DNA from: Selenomonadales bacterium
GTDB taxonomy: Bacteria; Bacillota; Negativicutes; Sporomusales; UBA7701
DNA length: 60,696 nucleotides
Direction of reading: 5' to 3'
Assembly (NCBI GenBank): GCA_018434945.1
Contig: JAHDOI010000051.1
Location: forward strand, 1-60,696
Shown: piece after piece, positions 23,565 through 32,732 of the stretch
Layout of the letters: the number at the start of each line of letters is the position of its first letter
How positions within the stretch are numbered: the stretch's first letter is position 1
Made by a program: the position numbers and the translations under genes
The notes under the pieces: model-generated
Seen by the model: only the letters and a program-made list of their open reading frames with translations
Told to the model about the DNA's origin: nothing
Database searches by the model: none

Positions 23565-25145
23565 TTATTCGTTTGTTACTGCAACAAGGCCCTCGTCCGC
23601 TTCCTCTTCCTGGGCGGGTTTTGCGGGGTCGCGGATGAAAAGAGCTGCGAGGACGCCTACCACTGCGAAGAGGGCGGCGATTTGGAAGACGTCGGCGTAG
23701 GCCATGACGGCGGCTTGGCGGGCGACGATGCCCTGGAGGACGGCGAGGGCCGCGCCGTAGGCCTGGTCGGCCGCGAGGCCGCTCTGCATGAAGCCGCCTT
23801 TGAGGCCGCCGAGAAGCTGGGCGGCGGCGGGCGAGGCGGTGTCGACGTATTCGGCGAGGACGCCAGCGTGGAAGGACTGCCGGTCGTCGAGAAATGTGCC
23901 GAACAGGGCGATGCCTACGCTGCCGCCGACATTTTTGAAGAGGTTGAAGACACCGGAGCCGACGCCGGTCTTTTCCGGAGGGAGGGTGGCCATGGCGGCG
24001 TTGGAGAGGGGCGACATGGTGAGCGCCAGGCCGACGCCCATGAGGACGAGGCGGACGGCGATGAAGGGGTAGCCGGTGTCGGCGGTGAGGGTGCGGAAGG
24101 AATAGAGGCTGACGGCGAGGAGGAGCATGCCGATGGCGGTGGGAGTCCTCCCCCCCGCCCGGTCGGCGAGCTTACCGCCCAGCGGGGCCATGACGATCAT
24201 GGCGGCGATGAGGGGGAAGAGCGCCAGACCGGCGCGGATGGGCGAGTAGGTGAGGATGTTGCGGAGGAAGAAGGGGATGAGGAAGAGGCCGCCCATGAGG
24301 GTCATGAAGGTGAGGAAGCCGACGATGTTGGCGACGGAGAATGTGGCGCTGCGGAAGAGGCCGAGGTCGACGAGCGGCTCGGCGACGCGGCTTTCGATGA
24401 GGATGAAGGCGGCGAGGCTGAGGGCCATGAGGGCGAAGAGGCCGATGATATATGGCGAGGTCCAGCCTTCCTGGCCGCCGCGGTTGAGGGCGACGATGAG
24501 GGCGCTGAGGCTGGCGACGAGGGCGAGGCCGCCGAGGTAGTCGATGGGCTTTGTCGTGTCCTGAGGGGGCGATTCCTCGAGGATGAGGACGGCGAGGACG
24601 ATGCCGGCGGCGGAGATGGGGACGATGCTGCTGAACAGCGCCCGCCAGCTGACGTATTCGACGATGTAGCCGCCGACGGTGGGGCCGAGGACGGCGCCGG
24701 CGGCGGCGAGCGCGCCCCACATGCCCATGGCCTGGCCGCGCTCGGCGGGCGGGAAGGCGTCGGCGACGAGGGCCATGGCGTTGGGGAAGTACATGGCGGC
24801 GCCGAGCCCCTGGAGGATGCGGAACAGGATGACGGAGGCGGCGTTCCAGGAGAGGCCGACCATCATGGTGGCGACGGTAAAGACTACGAGGCCGGCGACG
24901 TAGACTTTTTTGCGGCCGAACTGGTCGCCGAATTTGCCGGTGATGGGCAGGGTGGCGCCGTAGGGGATCATGTAGGCCAGCAGCACCCAGGTGACGGTGT
25001 CCATGGTGAAGCCGAAGGAGTTCATGATGTTGCTGAGGGCGATGTCGAGCGAGCTGGCGACATAGCCGCTGAGGACGGTGCCGAGGGAGACGACGGCGAG
25101 GACGAGGTATTTATTGGGCTTGGCGGCGGCGGTCATGGCGGTCAC
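23565..25145 (-). CDS. emrB: EmrB/QacA-type drug exporter (MFS, 14 TM)
   Basis: 526 residues with 14 predicted membrane segments. Family motifs include GTVLSGYVASSLDIALSNIM in helix 1 (with the DHA2 acidic residue), GKFGDQFGRKKVYVAGL (motif A), and GAAAAGAVLGPTVGGYIVEYVSWR (motif C, antiporter). It uses the proton gradient to push hydrophobic compounds out, working with the membrane-fusion partner encoded just upstream. The two genes overlap by four bases (ATGA), and a PadR regulator heads the operon. Confidence 0.92.
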   Translation of the reverse strand: MTAMTAAAKPNKYLVLAVVSLGTVLSGYVASSLDIALSNIMNSFGFTMDTVTWVLLAYMIPYGATLPITGKFGDQFGRKKVYVAGLVVFTVATMMVGLSWNAASVILFRILQGLGAAMYFPNAMALVADAFPPAERGQAMGMWGALAAAGAVLGPTVGGYIVEYVSWRALFSSIVPISAAGIVLAVLILEESPPQDTTKPIDYLGGLALVASLSALIVALNRGGQEGWTSPYIIGLFALMALSLAAFILIESRVAEPLVDLGLFRSATFSVANIVGFLTFMTLMGGLFLIPFFLRNILTYSPIRAGLALFPLIAAMIVMAPLGGKLADRAGGRTPTAIGMLLLAVSLYSFRTLTADTGYPFIAVRLVLMGVGLALTMSPLSNAAMATLPPEKTGVGSGVFNLFKNVGGSVGIALFGTFLDDRQSFHAGVLAEYVDTASPAAAQLLGGLKGGFMQSGLAADQAYGAALAVLQGIVARQAAVMAYADVFQIAALFAVVGVLAALFIRDPAKPAQEEEADEGLVAVTNE

Positions 25146-26164
25146 CTGCCTGTGCGGATGGCGACGACGGCCGACATCCCGGGCCGGAGGGCGGCCTGGC
25201 CGCTGTCGGTGATCTTTATTTTGACAGGGATGCGCTGGGTGACTTTGGTGAAGTTGCCGGTGGCGTTGTCGGCCGGCAGGAGGGCGAACTGGGAGCCGGT
25301 GGCGGCGCCGACTTCGACGACTTCGCCGGCGAATTTCTGCCGCGGGTAGGCGTCGACGGTGAACTGGACGGTCTCGCCGCTCTTGATGCGGCCGATGTGG
25401 GTTTCCTCGATGTTGGCCTCGACCCAGGAGTCGGCGGGGTTGGTGATGCTGTAGATCGTCTGGCCGACCGAGACCATTTCACCGCGGTCGACGGGGCGCT
25501 TGGCGACGATGCCGGACACGGGGGCGGTGATGGCGGAGTTTTCGACCTGGAGGCGGGCGTTTTTGAGGGCGGCGGCGGCCTGGGCCACCTGGGCGCGGGC
25601 GAAGTCGACGTCCTGGGCGGCCGCGCCTTCGGCCGCGAGGCTGAGCCCCTGGCGGGCGGCCTCGTGCTGGGCTCTGGCCACCTTGAGGGCGGTAAGGGCC
25701 GCGTCGCGCTGCTGGGCGGACAGGGCGCCGTCTTCGTAGAGGGTGGCGGTGCGCTCGTAGTCGCGGCGGGCGTTCTCCAGGGCGGCTTCGGCCTGGGCGA
25801 CGGCGGCCTGGGCCTGGGCGACCTGCTGCGGGCGGCTGCCGGCCTCAAGGGAAGCTAGTTTGGCTTCGGCGGCGGCGAGGTTGGCCGCGGCCTGTTCGGC
25901 CTGGATCGTCAGGGCCTGGCTGTCGATGCGGGCGATGACCTGGCCGGCCTCGACCCGGTCGCCTTCCCTGACGGCGAGCTCCTCGAGCTGGCCGGGGACT
26001 TTGGTGCTGACGTTGACGATGCTGCTTTTGATGCGGGCGTCGTCGGTGGAGACCTTGGCGCTGGCGGTGTACCACCAGCCGCCCCCGACCAGGACGAGAA
26101 CAGCCGTTATGCAGCCGGCGGTGAGGACGAGTTTGCGGTTGGCGAATTTTTTCGGGCCACTCAT
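25142..26164 (-). CDS. emrA: EmrA/HlyD-type membrane fusion protein
   Basis: 340 residues. One N-terminal membrane anchor (about 11-30) is followed by the biotinyl-lipoyl half motif (VSTKVPGQLEELAVREGDRVEAGQVIARID), a long alanine-rich coiled coil (about 75-185), the second lipoyl half (APVSGIVAKRPVDRGEMVSVGQ) and a beta barrel. It links the EmrB-type pump to the cell envelope; an outer-membrane partner would fit a diderm Negativicute, but none lies here. Second gene of the padR-emrA-emrB operon. Confidence 0.92.
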   Translation of the reverse strand: MSGPKKFANRKLVLTAGCITAVLVLVGGGWWYTASAKVSTDDARIKSSIVNVSTKVPGQLEELAVREGDRVEAGQVIARIDSQALTIQAEQAAANLAAAEAKLASLEAGSRPQQVAQAQAAVAQAEAALENARRDYERTATLYEDGALSAQQRDAALTALKVARAQHEAARQGLSLAAEGAAAQDVDFARAQVAQAAAALKNARLQVENSAITAPVSGIVAKRPVDRGEMVSVGQTIYSITNPADSWVEANIEETHIGRIKSGETVQFTVDAYPRQKFAGEVVEVGAATGSQFALLPADNATGNFTKVTQRIPVKIKITDSGQAALRPGMSAVVAIRTGR

Positions 26165-26201
26165 GTTGATTCCTCCTGATATGATAATGGTGGTTGGTTG
26201 T

Positions 26202-26555
26202 TCACTCGGCGAAGAGATAGTCGCGGATGGCTTTATGGCGGCGCTCGAGCTCGAGCATTTTGGCCCGGGCGATGTTTTTCAGCGTGGCGAGGTAGTCGCA
26301 CCCGCAGGGGGTGATGGTGTAGACGCGCTTGCTGCGGGTGGCGGGGTTTTCCCAGCTGCCTTCGATATAGCCCCCCTCTTCGAGCTGGCGGAGGAGCGGG
26401 TAGAGGAAATTGGGATTGGGGCGGACGGCGTCGCCGGTGACGAGTTTGATCTCGGCGGCGATGCGGTTGCCGTGGGCGGCGTGCGCTTTGAGGATTTTGA
26501 GGATGAAGAGGGCGGTGACGAGTTTGATCCACGTTTTGGCGTCGGGGCTGAGCAC
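26202..26555 (-). CDS. PadR-family transcriptional regulator
   Basis: 117 residues: winged helix with AHGNRIAAEI (about 26-35) and the signature NPNFLYPLLRQLEEGGYIEGSWE (PadR pattern YPxLxxLExxGxI), then a short dimerisation helix. It starts with GTG preceded by AAAGGAGG. Expected to repress the exporter operon until a substrate binds. A sequence matching the known PadR site ATGT-N8-ACAT lies about 50 bases upstream, supporting autoregulation. Confidence 0.92.
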   Translation of the reverse strand: MLSPDAKTWIKLVTALFILKILKAHAAHGNRIAAEIKLVTGDAVRPNPNFLYPLLRQLEEGGYIEGSWENPATRSKRVYTITPCGCDYLATLKNIARAKMLELERRHKAIRDYLFAE

Positions 26556-26605
26556 GGCGGCAGTCCTCCTTTGCGGGGCGCGTAGTTTGCAATAATTTTA
26601 TTTTT

Positions 26606-26632
26606 ATGTTAAGTGTAACATTATTAATGTTA
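26606..26632 (-). promoter_or_regulatory. putative PadR operator
   Basis: ATGTTAAGTGTAACAT (26606-26621) is an exact ATGT-N8-ACAT palindrome, the binding consensus described for PadR proteins. A second inverted repeat, TAACATT-ATT-AATGTTA (26616-26632), overlaps it, giving three half-sites in a row in an AT-rich promoter region. Confidence 0.75.
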
Positions 26633-26750
26633 ATAGGTTTTGGGGCCGGCGTCAATTTGGGATTGCCGGCAATATTGGGCGGGGCTGCCAAGAGAGGCGG
26701 TTGTCTGGTATAATTATCTTATCTCAGATGTGGCGAGGAGATGATGCAGG

Positions 26751-26945
26751 ATGTGTAATTCGCTGGGCTGCTGCCTGGATGGAGTGTACGAGGTCTTCGA
26801 GAAAAGGTTGCTGAGGGACGGCGTCGCCGTGTGCCTGAACGCGCTGACGGCGGACAAGTTCGCAGAAAGGCTGGCGATGAAGGGGATCAAGGTCTCCAGG
26901 ACGCCGGCGGACGGGAAGCGGCACGAATTCCGGCTGGAAAAGTGA
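26751..26945 (+). CDS. small cysteine-containing hypothetical protein, 64 aa
   Basis: Begins MCNSLGCCLDGVYEVF, with three cysteines in the first eight residues, and ends in a basic stretch. Helical, soluble, no family recognised. AGGAG precedes the ATG by ten bases and a strong terminator follows, so it appears to be a genuine monocistronic gene. The cysteines could bind metal or a cluster; this is a guess. Confidence 0.6.
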   Translation: MCNSLGCCLDGVYEVFEKRLLRDGVAVCLNALTADKFAERLAMKGIKVSRTPADGKRHEFRLEK

Positions 26946-26962
26946 AACAGCGCGAATAGCGA

Positions 26963-26990
26963 AGCGGCCCGCCGGGAGGCGGGCCGCTTT
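26963..26990 (+). terminator. intrinsic terminator
   Basis: 11-bp stem AGCGGCCCGCC/GGCGGGCCGCT with a four-base loop, then TTTGG. Confidence 0.8.
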
Positions 26991-27002
26991 GGTATGCTGG
27001 GA

Positions 27003-27045
27003 TGGCAAAGGGGACAACGCAGATGGGCGCTGCTGGGCGGTCCCC
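27003..27045. repeat. possible remnant of the 120-nt dispersed repeat
   Basis: Contains CAACG-CAGATGGGCGCT, matching the right arm of the family, between GGGGAC and GGTCCCC, which pair. The left half of the element is missing. Confidence 0.35.
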
Positions 27046-27057
27046 CGGGATGGAAGA

Positions 27058-27957
27058 CTAGGTACGGCCGCGGGCGAGCCATAGGCCGAGGAAGATGACG
27101 GCGCCGCCGGCGGCCTGGAGGAGACCGAAGCTTTCGCCGAGGACGAGCCAGGCGAAGAGAACGGAGATGAAGGGACAGAGGTTGGGGTAGAGGGCCGCCC
27201 TGGTGCTGCCGAGGGCTTTGACCGCCCATATCCAGGTGAAGTTGGCGAGGGCGAGGGCGAGGGAGGCGGAGAAGAGCACGCTGAACCAGCCGGCGGCGGG
27301 GACGGCGGCGAGGTCGGTGCGGGCGAGGTCGGGGACGGCGATTATGGCGAAGAGGATGGCGTTGACGGCGAAGACGGAGGCCATGATCTGGTGGAGCGAG
27401 TAGCTGTCGGCGAGGCGGCGGAAGGCGACGGTGTACCAGCCGTAGCCGCACTGGGCGACGAGGATGAGGGCGGCGCCGGTGAGGTGGGGGCCGGCGAGGC
27501 TTATTTCCCGGCCGGCGCCGGCGACGGCGAGGATGACGCCGCCGAACGACAGGGCGATGCCGAGCGCGGTGCGGGGCGAAAGGGATTCGTAGCCGAGGAT
27601 GCGGTTGATGAGGGCGACGTTGACGGGCAGGGTGGCTAAGACGAGGGCGGAGTTGCCGGCGGTGGTGGCGTTCATGCCGTAGATGACGAAGATCTGGTTG
27701 ACGAAGAAGCCGAAGACGCTGATGGCGACAAGGTGCCTGAGGTCTCTGGCGGGCATGGGCCGGTAGAGGCCGCTGGCCAGCATGGCTGCGCCGGTGAGCA
27801 GGGCGGCGATGAGCATGCGGAAGGCGTTGTAGACGAGGGGGTCCATGGCATTGAGGCCGATTTTCATGACCGGGGTGTTGACGCCCCAGATGAGGACGAC
27901 GGCGAGCATGACGATTTCGACTTTGCGGACAGAGGTTGTTGGCGGGACGGGTGCCAT
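27058..27957 (-). CDS. EamA-family transporter (DMT superfamily)
   Basis: 299 residues and ten hydrophobic helices arranged as two EamA repeats. The first repeat begins VVLIWGVNTPVMKIGLNAMDP and the second ends in CPFISVLFAWLVLGESFGLLQAAGGAVIFLGL, both typical. Exporter or importer of an unknown small metabolite. GGAG eight bases before the ATG at 27957 fixes the start. Confidence 0.88.
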   Translation of the reverse strand: MAPVPPTTSVRKVEIVMLAVVLIWGVNTPVMKIGLNAMDPLVYNAFRMLIAALLTGAAMLASGLYRPMPARDLRHLVAISVFGFFVNQIFVIYGMNATTAGNSALVLATLPVNVALINRILGYESLSPRTALGIALSFGGVILAVAGAGREISLAGPHLTGAALILVAQCGYGWYTVAFRRLADSYSLHQIMASVFAVNAILFAIIAVPDLARTDLAAVPAAGWFSVLFSASLALALANFTWIWAVKALGSTRAALYPNLCPFISVLFAWLVLGESFGLLQAAGGAVIFLGLWLARGRT

Positions 27958-28122
27958 GTTATCATCTCCAGTTTGCGGGCGCCTGGTTGTTTTATTCCAC
28001 GCGGCGGGCCGGCTCCCCTCCGCGGTGCGGAAATAAAAAGGATTTGGCGGCGCGGCGCCGAAGGGTATGTGCGCCGGGGGAATGGGGCCGGCGGCAAAGC
28101 CGGGAAAAGGACGGTCGATGGT

Positions 28123-28641
28123 ATGGTCAGCGGGGAAACTGGGCTTTGGAGTATAGAGGCGCGGGCGTTCCGCGTGCCCTTTATGCCGTTCTCGCATAAT
28201 TTCTGGGCGCTGGCGGACGCGGACGGCAGGGTGGCGGAGCAGCTTCACGGCCTGGCGGTGGACCCGGCGACGGGCGAGACGAAGGCGATCGGCTGGTCGG
28301 CGCATTTGCTGCTGGCGGTGCGGGGAAACGATTTCCCGTGGGCGCTGCAGCCGGGGCAGCCGCGGACGGTGTGCGCGCGCGGCGGCGAGGGCGAGGTGCT
28401 GCCGCGGTGGCTGGCGGCAACGGCGGCGATTCCGGCGGTGAATGCGCTGGGGCTGCGGTATCCGAACCCGTGGCAGCACTGGTGCCGGACGAATTGTAAT
28501 ACGGTTTTCAATACTTTCGGGCAGATAATGGGCTTCGACGAGCCGGCGCGGCTGCTGCCGACGCTGGCGCCGGGGATAAGGCTGGTGGTGTCGGAGGAGC
28601 TGATCGAGCGATATAAGTACCGACCATTGTCGACGGGCTGA
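28123..28641 (+). CDS. hypothetical protein, 172 aa
   Basis: Soluble, no signal peptide. The middle contains RTVCARGGEGEVLPRWLAATAAIPAVNALGLRYPNPWQ, followed by HWCRTNCNTVFNTFGQIMGF. The conserved-looking Cys-Asn-Thr cluster recalls peptidase or transglutaminase-like folds, but I cannot assign a family. The ATG at 28123 has AAAAGG at a long distance, so the start is uncertain. A terminator follows at 28674. Confidence 0.6.
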   Translation: MVSGETGLWSIEARAFRVPFMPFSHNFWALADADGRVAEQLHGLAVDPATGETKAIGWSAHLLLAVRGNDFPWALQPGQPRTVCARGGEGEVLPRWLAATAAIPAVNALGLRYPNPWQHWCRTNCNTVFNTFGQIMGFDEPARLLPTLAPGIRLVVSEELIERYKYRPLSTG

Positions 28642-28673
28642 GGCTTCGCGCCGCCAGGACCCGGGCGTGGAAA

Positions 28674-28706
28674 AGCCGGCCGGAGAATTTCTCCGGCCGG
28701 CCTTGT
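28674..28706 (+). terminator. intrinsic terminator
   Basis: Stem GCCGGCCGGAGAA/TTCTCCGGCCGGC (with AATT-type loop) followed by CTTGTTT. Confidence 0.8.
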
Positions 28707-28823
28707 TTATATCGCGGTGCGGCGAAGCCCGGGGAATGAGAAAGCACATAACGGGAGGTTTGCCGATACCGGGTGTGTTATGATGGTGAAAGAACGAAAA
28801 CTGGCAGAGCGGAGGCTGGGATT

Positions 28824-29741
28824 TTGGCGGGTTTATCGGCGGCGGTGGCCGCGGCGCTGACGGCGGTGTATTTTTTCTGGGGCGGCACGTATCTGGCGAT
28901 GCGGTTCGCGGTGGAGACGCTGCCACCGTTTACGACGGCCGGGATCAGGTTCGTGTGCGCCGGGGCGCTGGTGTTTTGCTGGCAGATGGCGCGGGGGGCC
29001 GCACGGCCGACGGCGGCGCACTGGAAAGGGGCGGCGGCGATCGGGCTGCTGATGCTGACGGCCGGCAACGGCGGGGTGATGTGGGCGGAGCGGACGGTGC
29101 CGAGCGGGCTGGCGGCGATAGTCATCGCGACGGTGCCGCTATGGATGGCGCTGCTGGCGTGGCTGTGGCAGGGCGGCGGCCGCCCCGGCGCCCGGGCTGG
29201 CTGGGGGCTGGCGACAGGGTTCGCCGGGACGGTGCTGCTGGTGGGGAACGCGGACGGCACGGCGGCCGGGGTTGACTGGACGGGTTACGCCGTCCTGGTC
29301 GGGGCGGCGGTGGCGTGGGCGGCAGGGTCGCTTTATTCGCGGGTCGCCCCCCTCCCTGCCGCGCCGCTGACGGGGATAGCTCTGCAGATGCTGACGGGCG
29401 GCGCCGGCTGCCTGCTGGCCGGACTGGCCGACGGGGAGTGGGCCGGGCTCGACCTGGCGGCTGTGACGCCGCGGGCGCTGCTGGCGCTCGGTTATCTGAT
29501 ATTTTTCGGGTCGATCGTGGGCTACAGCGCGTATATCTGGCTGCTTAAGGCGGCCGATCCGGTGCTGGTGTCGACATATGCGTACGTGAACCCGGTGGTG
29601 GCGGTGGCTTTAGGCTGGCTGCTGGCGGGCGAGACGCTGACGCCGCGGGATGCGGCGGCGGCGGCGCTGATCGTGCTGTCGGTGGTGGCGATAACGCGGG
29701 CGAAGGCGCGGGCGCGCCCTGCGGAGTCGGATGAGGATTAG
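28824..29741 (+). CDS. EamA-family transporter (RhaT/YedA-like)
   Basis: 305 residues and ten membrane helices in two EamA units. The first starts YFFWGGTYLAMRFAVETLPPFTTAGIRF, the signature of the YedA/RhaT-like group, and the second contains VSTYAYVNPVVAVALGWLLAGETLTPRDAAAAALIVLSV. The substrate is unknown. The start is TTG at 28824, eight bases after CGGAGG; upstream in-frame codons are not membrane-like. Monocistronic with a terminator. Confidence 0.88.
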   Translation: MAGLSAAVAAALTAVYFFWGGTYLAMRFAVETLPPFTTAGIRFVCAGALVFCWQMARGAARPTAAHWKGAAAIGLLMLTAGNGGVMWAERTVPSGLAAIVIATVPLWMALLAWLWQGGGRPGARAGWGLATGFAGTVLLVGNADGTAAGVDWTGYAVLVGAAVAWAAGSLYSRVAPLPAAPLTGIALQMLTGGAGCLLAGLADGEWAGLDLAAVTPRALLALGYLIFFGSIVGYSAYIWLLKAADPVLVSTYAYVNPVVAVALGWLLAGETLTPRDAAAAALIVLSVVAITRAKARARPAESDED

Positions 29742-29747
29742 AAATAC

Positions 29748-29783
29748 ACAAGACCGGCCGGGAATTTCCCCAGCCGGTCTTGT
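29748..29783 (+). terminator. intrinsic terminator, probably bidirectional
   Basis: CAAGACCGGC-CGGG/CCCC-AGCCGGTCTTG with a short AATTT loop, followed by TGATTTG. Confidence 0.75.
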
Positions 29784-29834
29784 GATTTGCGATGCCCTTC
29801 CCCCGCCCTTCCGTTCGTTCAACTTTGCTTAACC

Positions 29835-29960
29835 GGAACCGTTCAGAAGTGCCTAGATGCAAGGCGGCTCCGAGGATGCTCGCGCAGACAGTACACGGGA
29901 CGTACGGCAAGCGAGCGCCCGGAGGAACAACGCCGCAGATGGGCGCTTATCAACGGTTCC
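29835..29960. repeat. 120-nt dispersed structured repeat, copy B
   Basis: Outer stem GGAACCGTT/AACGGTTCC, where copies C and D have GGCC, so both strands changed together. Internal stem GCTCGC/GCGAGC replaces the AGAGCGC/GCGCTCT of copy A. Tip GTAC/GTAC. Lies between a terminator and the 3' end of pgeF. Confidence 0.8.
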
Positions 29961-29966
29961 AATGAA

Positions 29967-30782
29967 TTAGAGGCAAATGACTGCGCCGTGGCGGCCGGTG
30001 AGGCCGTGCTCGGCCCGGTGCGAATAAAACAGCGCGGTGTTTTCGGCGGTGCAGACGCCGCTGATGTCGATGTGGGCGCGGGGGACGCCGATTTCTTCGA
30101 GCTGGTCGCGGTTGGCGTGCCAGAGGTCGAGAAGCCAGCGGTCGCCGCGGGGCACGACGAGTTTGGACCAGGTGTCCGCGAAGGAGGCCTGCAGGGCTTC
30201 GATGACAGGGGCGTCGACTTCGTAGCAGCAGGGACCGATGGAGGGGCCGATGCCGACGAGGCAGTCGGCCGGCCTTGTGCCGTAGTGTTCGCCCATGGCG
30301 AGGACGGTTTTGGCGGCGATCCGCGCGACGGTGCCTTTCCAGCCGGCGTGGCTGAGACCGATGGCCCGCCTGACGGGATCGAAGATGAGGACGGGGACGC
30401 AGTCGGCGTAGAAGAGGATGAGGGGCAGGCCGCGCCGGTCGGTGATGAGGGCGTCGCTGGCCGGGACGGCGGCGGCGTGGCTGCGCGTTCCCCGCCCGGC
30501 GTCTTGTTCGCAGGCGTGGTGGATGCGGTCGCCGTGGACCTGCTGGCAGGTGACGGCGCGGGCGTAGTCGACGCCTACGGCCTGGCAGAAGAGGTCGCGG
30601 TTGAGGAGGACTTTGTCGGGGTCGTCGCCGCTTTTGAGGCCGAGGTTGAGGGTGGCGTAGGGCGGGACGCTGAGGCCGCCCAGACGGGTGGAGATGCCGT
30701 GTTTTACCCCCTGGTGGGTGAGGTGGGTGAACGATCCGTGCCAGACGCCGTTTGCGGCGCGTTTGATGACGAATTTGCTCAT
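29967..30782 (-). CDS. pgeF: peptidoglycan editing factor / purine nucleoside phosphorylase (YfiH, laccase-like)
   Basis: 271 residues. The metal/active-site residues of the DUF152 fold are visible: CQQVHGDRIH (His), FYADCVPVLIFDP (Cys/Asp) and GLSHAGWKGTV (His). The family was first called polyphenol oxidase. Members cleave purine nucleosides with phosphate, and in E. coli act in peptidoglycan precursor editing. GGGAGGAGG precedes the ATG, which overlaps the stop of the radical SAM gene by four bases, giving translational coupling. Confidence 0.92.
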   Translation of the reverse strand: MSKFVIKRAANGVWHGSFTHLTHQGVKHGISTRLGGLSVPPYATLNLGLKSGDDPDKVLLNRDLFCQAVGVDYARAVTCQQVHGDRIHHACEQDAGRGTRSHAAAVPASDALITDRRGLPLILFYADCVPVLIFDPVRRAIGLSHAGWKGTVARIAAKTVLAMGEHYGTRPADCLVGIGPSIGPCCYEVDAPVIEALQASFADTWSKLVVPRGDRWLLDLWHANRDQLEEIGVPRAHIDISGVCTAENTALFYSHRAEHGLTGRHGAVICL

Positions 30783-32542
30783 GGGGTTTGACCTCCTCCC
30801 TCCCCCTGGCCGGGACGGCAGACGCCGCAGAGGGTGCAGCCTGGCCGGCAGGAAGGGGTGTATTTTTCGCCGCGGGCGCGTTCGAGTTCTTTCAGGAGGT
30901 AGCCGGGTTCGAGGCCCATGTCGAGGTGCTGCCAGGGGAGGGTCTCGTCCGCGGGGCGCTCCCGGTATAGGTAGAAGGCTTCGTCGAGGCCGGCGGCGGC
31001 GAGGGCCCGGAACCAGTGTTTGGGGCCGCCGCGCCGGTGGGCTTCGAGGAGGACGGGCCCGAGACGGCGGTCGCCGCGGGAGAGGATGCCCTGGATATAG
31101 GCTTCTTTGGGGGGCTCGACGAGGATTTCGGTGTTTTTGTCGGCTTTGAGGGCGGCGCGGATGGCGGCCAGCCGTTCTTCGACAAGGGGCTGGGGGGCCA
31201 TGGGCAGCCACTGGAAGGGGGTGAAGGGTTTGGGGATGAAGGGGTTGATGCTGAGGGTGAGGCGGCCACGGCTGCCGTGGGCGGCCATGTGGCGGCGGGT
31301 GGCGCGGGCGAGCTCGGCGATGGCGGCGATGTCGGCGTCGTCTTCGGTGGGGAGGCCGACCATGATGTAGAGGCGGATGTTGGGTATGCCGGCGTCGGCG
31401 GCGAGGGCTACGGCGCGCTCGAGGTCGGCGGCGTCGAGGCCTTTGTTGATGACGCGGCGGAGGCGTTCGCTGGCGGCTTCGGGGGCGAGGGTGATTGTTT
31501 TGTGGCCGCTGGCGACCAGTGCCTGGGCGAGCGCGGGGGTGAGGGAGTCGGCCCTGAGGGAGGCGACGGAGAATTTGAGGCCGCGGGCGCGGATGAAGGT
31601 GACGAGGGCGTCGATGTCGGGGTGGTCGGAGACGGCGGCGCCGACGAGGCCGATTTTGTCGCGGTATTTTTGGGCGTGGCCGATGGCGGCCTCGAGGCTG
31701 GCGAGGGAGCGGGCGCGCGGCCGGCGGAAGCAGTAGCCGGCCATGCAGAAGCGGCAGTGGCGGCCGCAGCCGCGGGCGATTTCGATGAGGTACATGTCGC
31801 CGAATTCGGTGTCGGCGGTGACGACGGCGGTCTGGCCGGGATGGGCGTCGAGGTCGCGGAGCCAGCGGCGGCTTATGGCCGCGGGGACGGCGGCGGTGGG
31901 CGCGAGGGCGGCGAGGGTGCCGTCGGGGTGGTATTCGTCCCGGTAGAAGCAGGGGACGTAGACGCCGGGGATGGCGGCGAAGGCGAGCAGCGTGTCGCGG
32001 CGGGACAGCCCCTCTTCCCTGCCCCGCTGCCAGGCGGCGAGGATTTCGCCGATGACTTGTTCGCCTTCGCCGATGACAAAGACATCGATGAAGGCGGCGA
32101 GGGGTTCGGGGTTGAAGGTGGCGCAGGGGCCGCCGGCGATGACGATGGGGTCGGCCTCGCCACGGTCGGCGGCGAGGAGGGGGATCTTGCCGAGCTCGAG
32201 CATGGCGAGGAGGTTGAAGTAGTCCATTTCGAAGGAGACGGCGAAGCCGATGAGGGGGAATTCGTACAGGGGTCGCTGGGTCTCGATGGTCATGAGGGGG
32301 GTATTGGTGCGGAGGTGCTCGGCGAGCTCTTTTTTGCCGGGCAGGAAGACGCGTTCGCAGGCGGCGAGGCCGCTGGCGTTGATTTCGCGGTAGATGATGT
32401 GGAAGCCGAGGTTGGACATGCCGACATGGTAGGTGTTGGGGAAGGCGAGGGCGAAGCCGGGCCGCGAGCCGGGGGCGTGGACGACGGCACCCTGTTCGGC
32501 GGCGAGCAGTTTTTTGAGTTTTTCTTTGAGGGGCCAGGACAT
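30779..32542 (-). CDS. B12-binding-domain radical SAM protein (TIGR03960-type)
   Basis: 587 residues. The N-terminal part resembles a cobalamin-binding Rossmann region (FPNTYHVGMSNLGFHIIYREIN; GGPCATFNPEPLAAFIDVFVIGEGE). The radical SAM core has the cluster motif CGRHCRFC (CxxxCxxC) at about 255-262, and SAM-binding features follow (KTITLAPEAASERLRRVINKG). The tail carries CRPGCTLCGVC, possibly an extra cluster. In many clostridia a homologue precedes a radical-SAM-associated DUF2344 protein and Rne/Rng, which are not present here. The exact reaction is unknown. Confidence 0.87.
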   Translation of the reverse strand: MSWPLKEKLKKLLAAEQGAVVHAPGSRPGFALAFPNTYHVGMSNLGFHIIYREINASGLAACERVFLPGKKELAEHLRTNTPLMTIETQRPLYEFPLIGFAVSFEMDYFNLLAMLELGKIPLLAADRGEADPIVIAGGPCATFNPEPLAAFIDVFVIGEGEQVIGEILAAWQRGREEGLSRRDTLLAFAAIPGVYVPCFYRDEYHPDGTLAALAPTAAVPAAISRRWLRDLDAHPGQTAVVTADTEFGDMYLIEIARGCGRHCRFCMAGYCFRRPRARSLASLEAAIGHAQKYRDKIGLVGAAVSDHPDIDALVTFIRARGLKFSVASLRADSLTPALAQALVASGHKTITLAPEAASERLRRVINKGLDAADLERAVALAADAGIPNIRLYIMVGLPTEDDADIAAIAELARATRRHMAAHGSRGRLTLSINPFIPKPFTPFQWLPMAPQPLVEERLAAIRAALKADKNTEILVEPPKEAYIQGILSRGDRRLGPVLLEAHRRGGPKHWFRALAAAGLDEAFYLYRERPADETLPWQHLDMGLEPGYLLKELERARGEKYTPSCRPGCTLCGVCRPGQGEGGGQTP

Positions 32543-32732
32543 GGTATCACTACTTCCGGTGCGTTTTGTCGTTACACTATTTATACGTCGTTATAGTGTT
32601 TCCCTGCCGGGCGGTTCTGATAAGGAAATAGACGGCAAAGGCCGCTGCGCGGGGTGCGGCAAAATGTGACTGGAGATTTCGGCCGCACATGAGGGAAAAC
32701 TAAAGAAAAACCCTGATGCGAGGTGATGTGGA

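Noticed and set aside
23538..25349. Open frame of 603 codons opposite emrB
   Set aside because: Gly/Asp/Glu-rich antisense shadow of a well-defined 14-helix transporter.
31016..32596. Open frame of 526 codons opposite the radical SAM gene
   Set aside because: Antisense shadow; composition is extreme and no ribosome-binding site is present.
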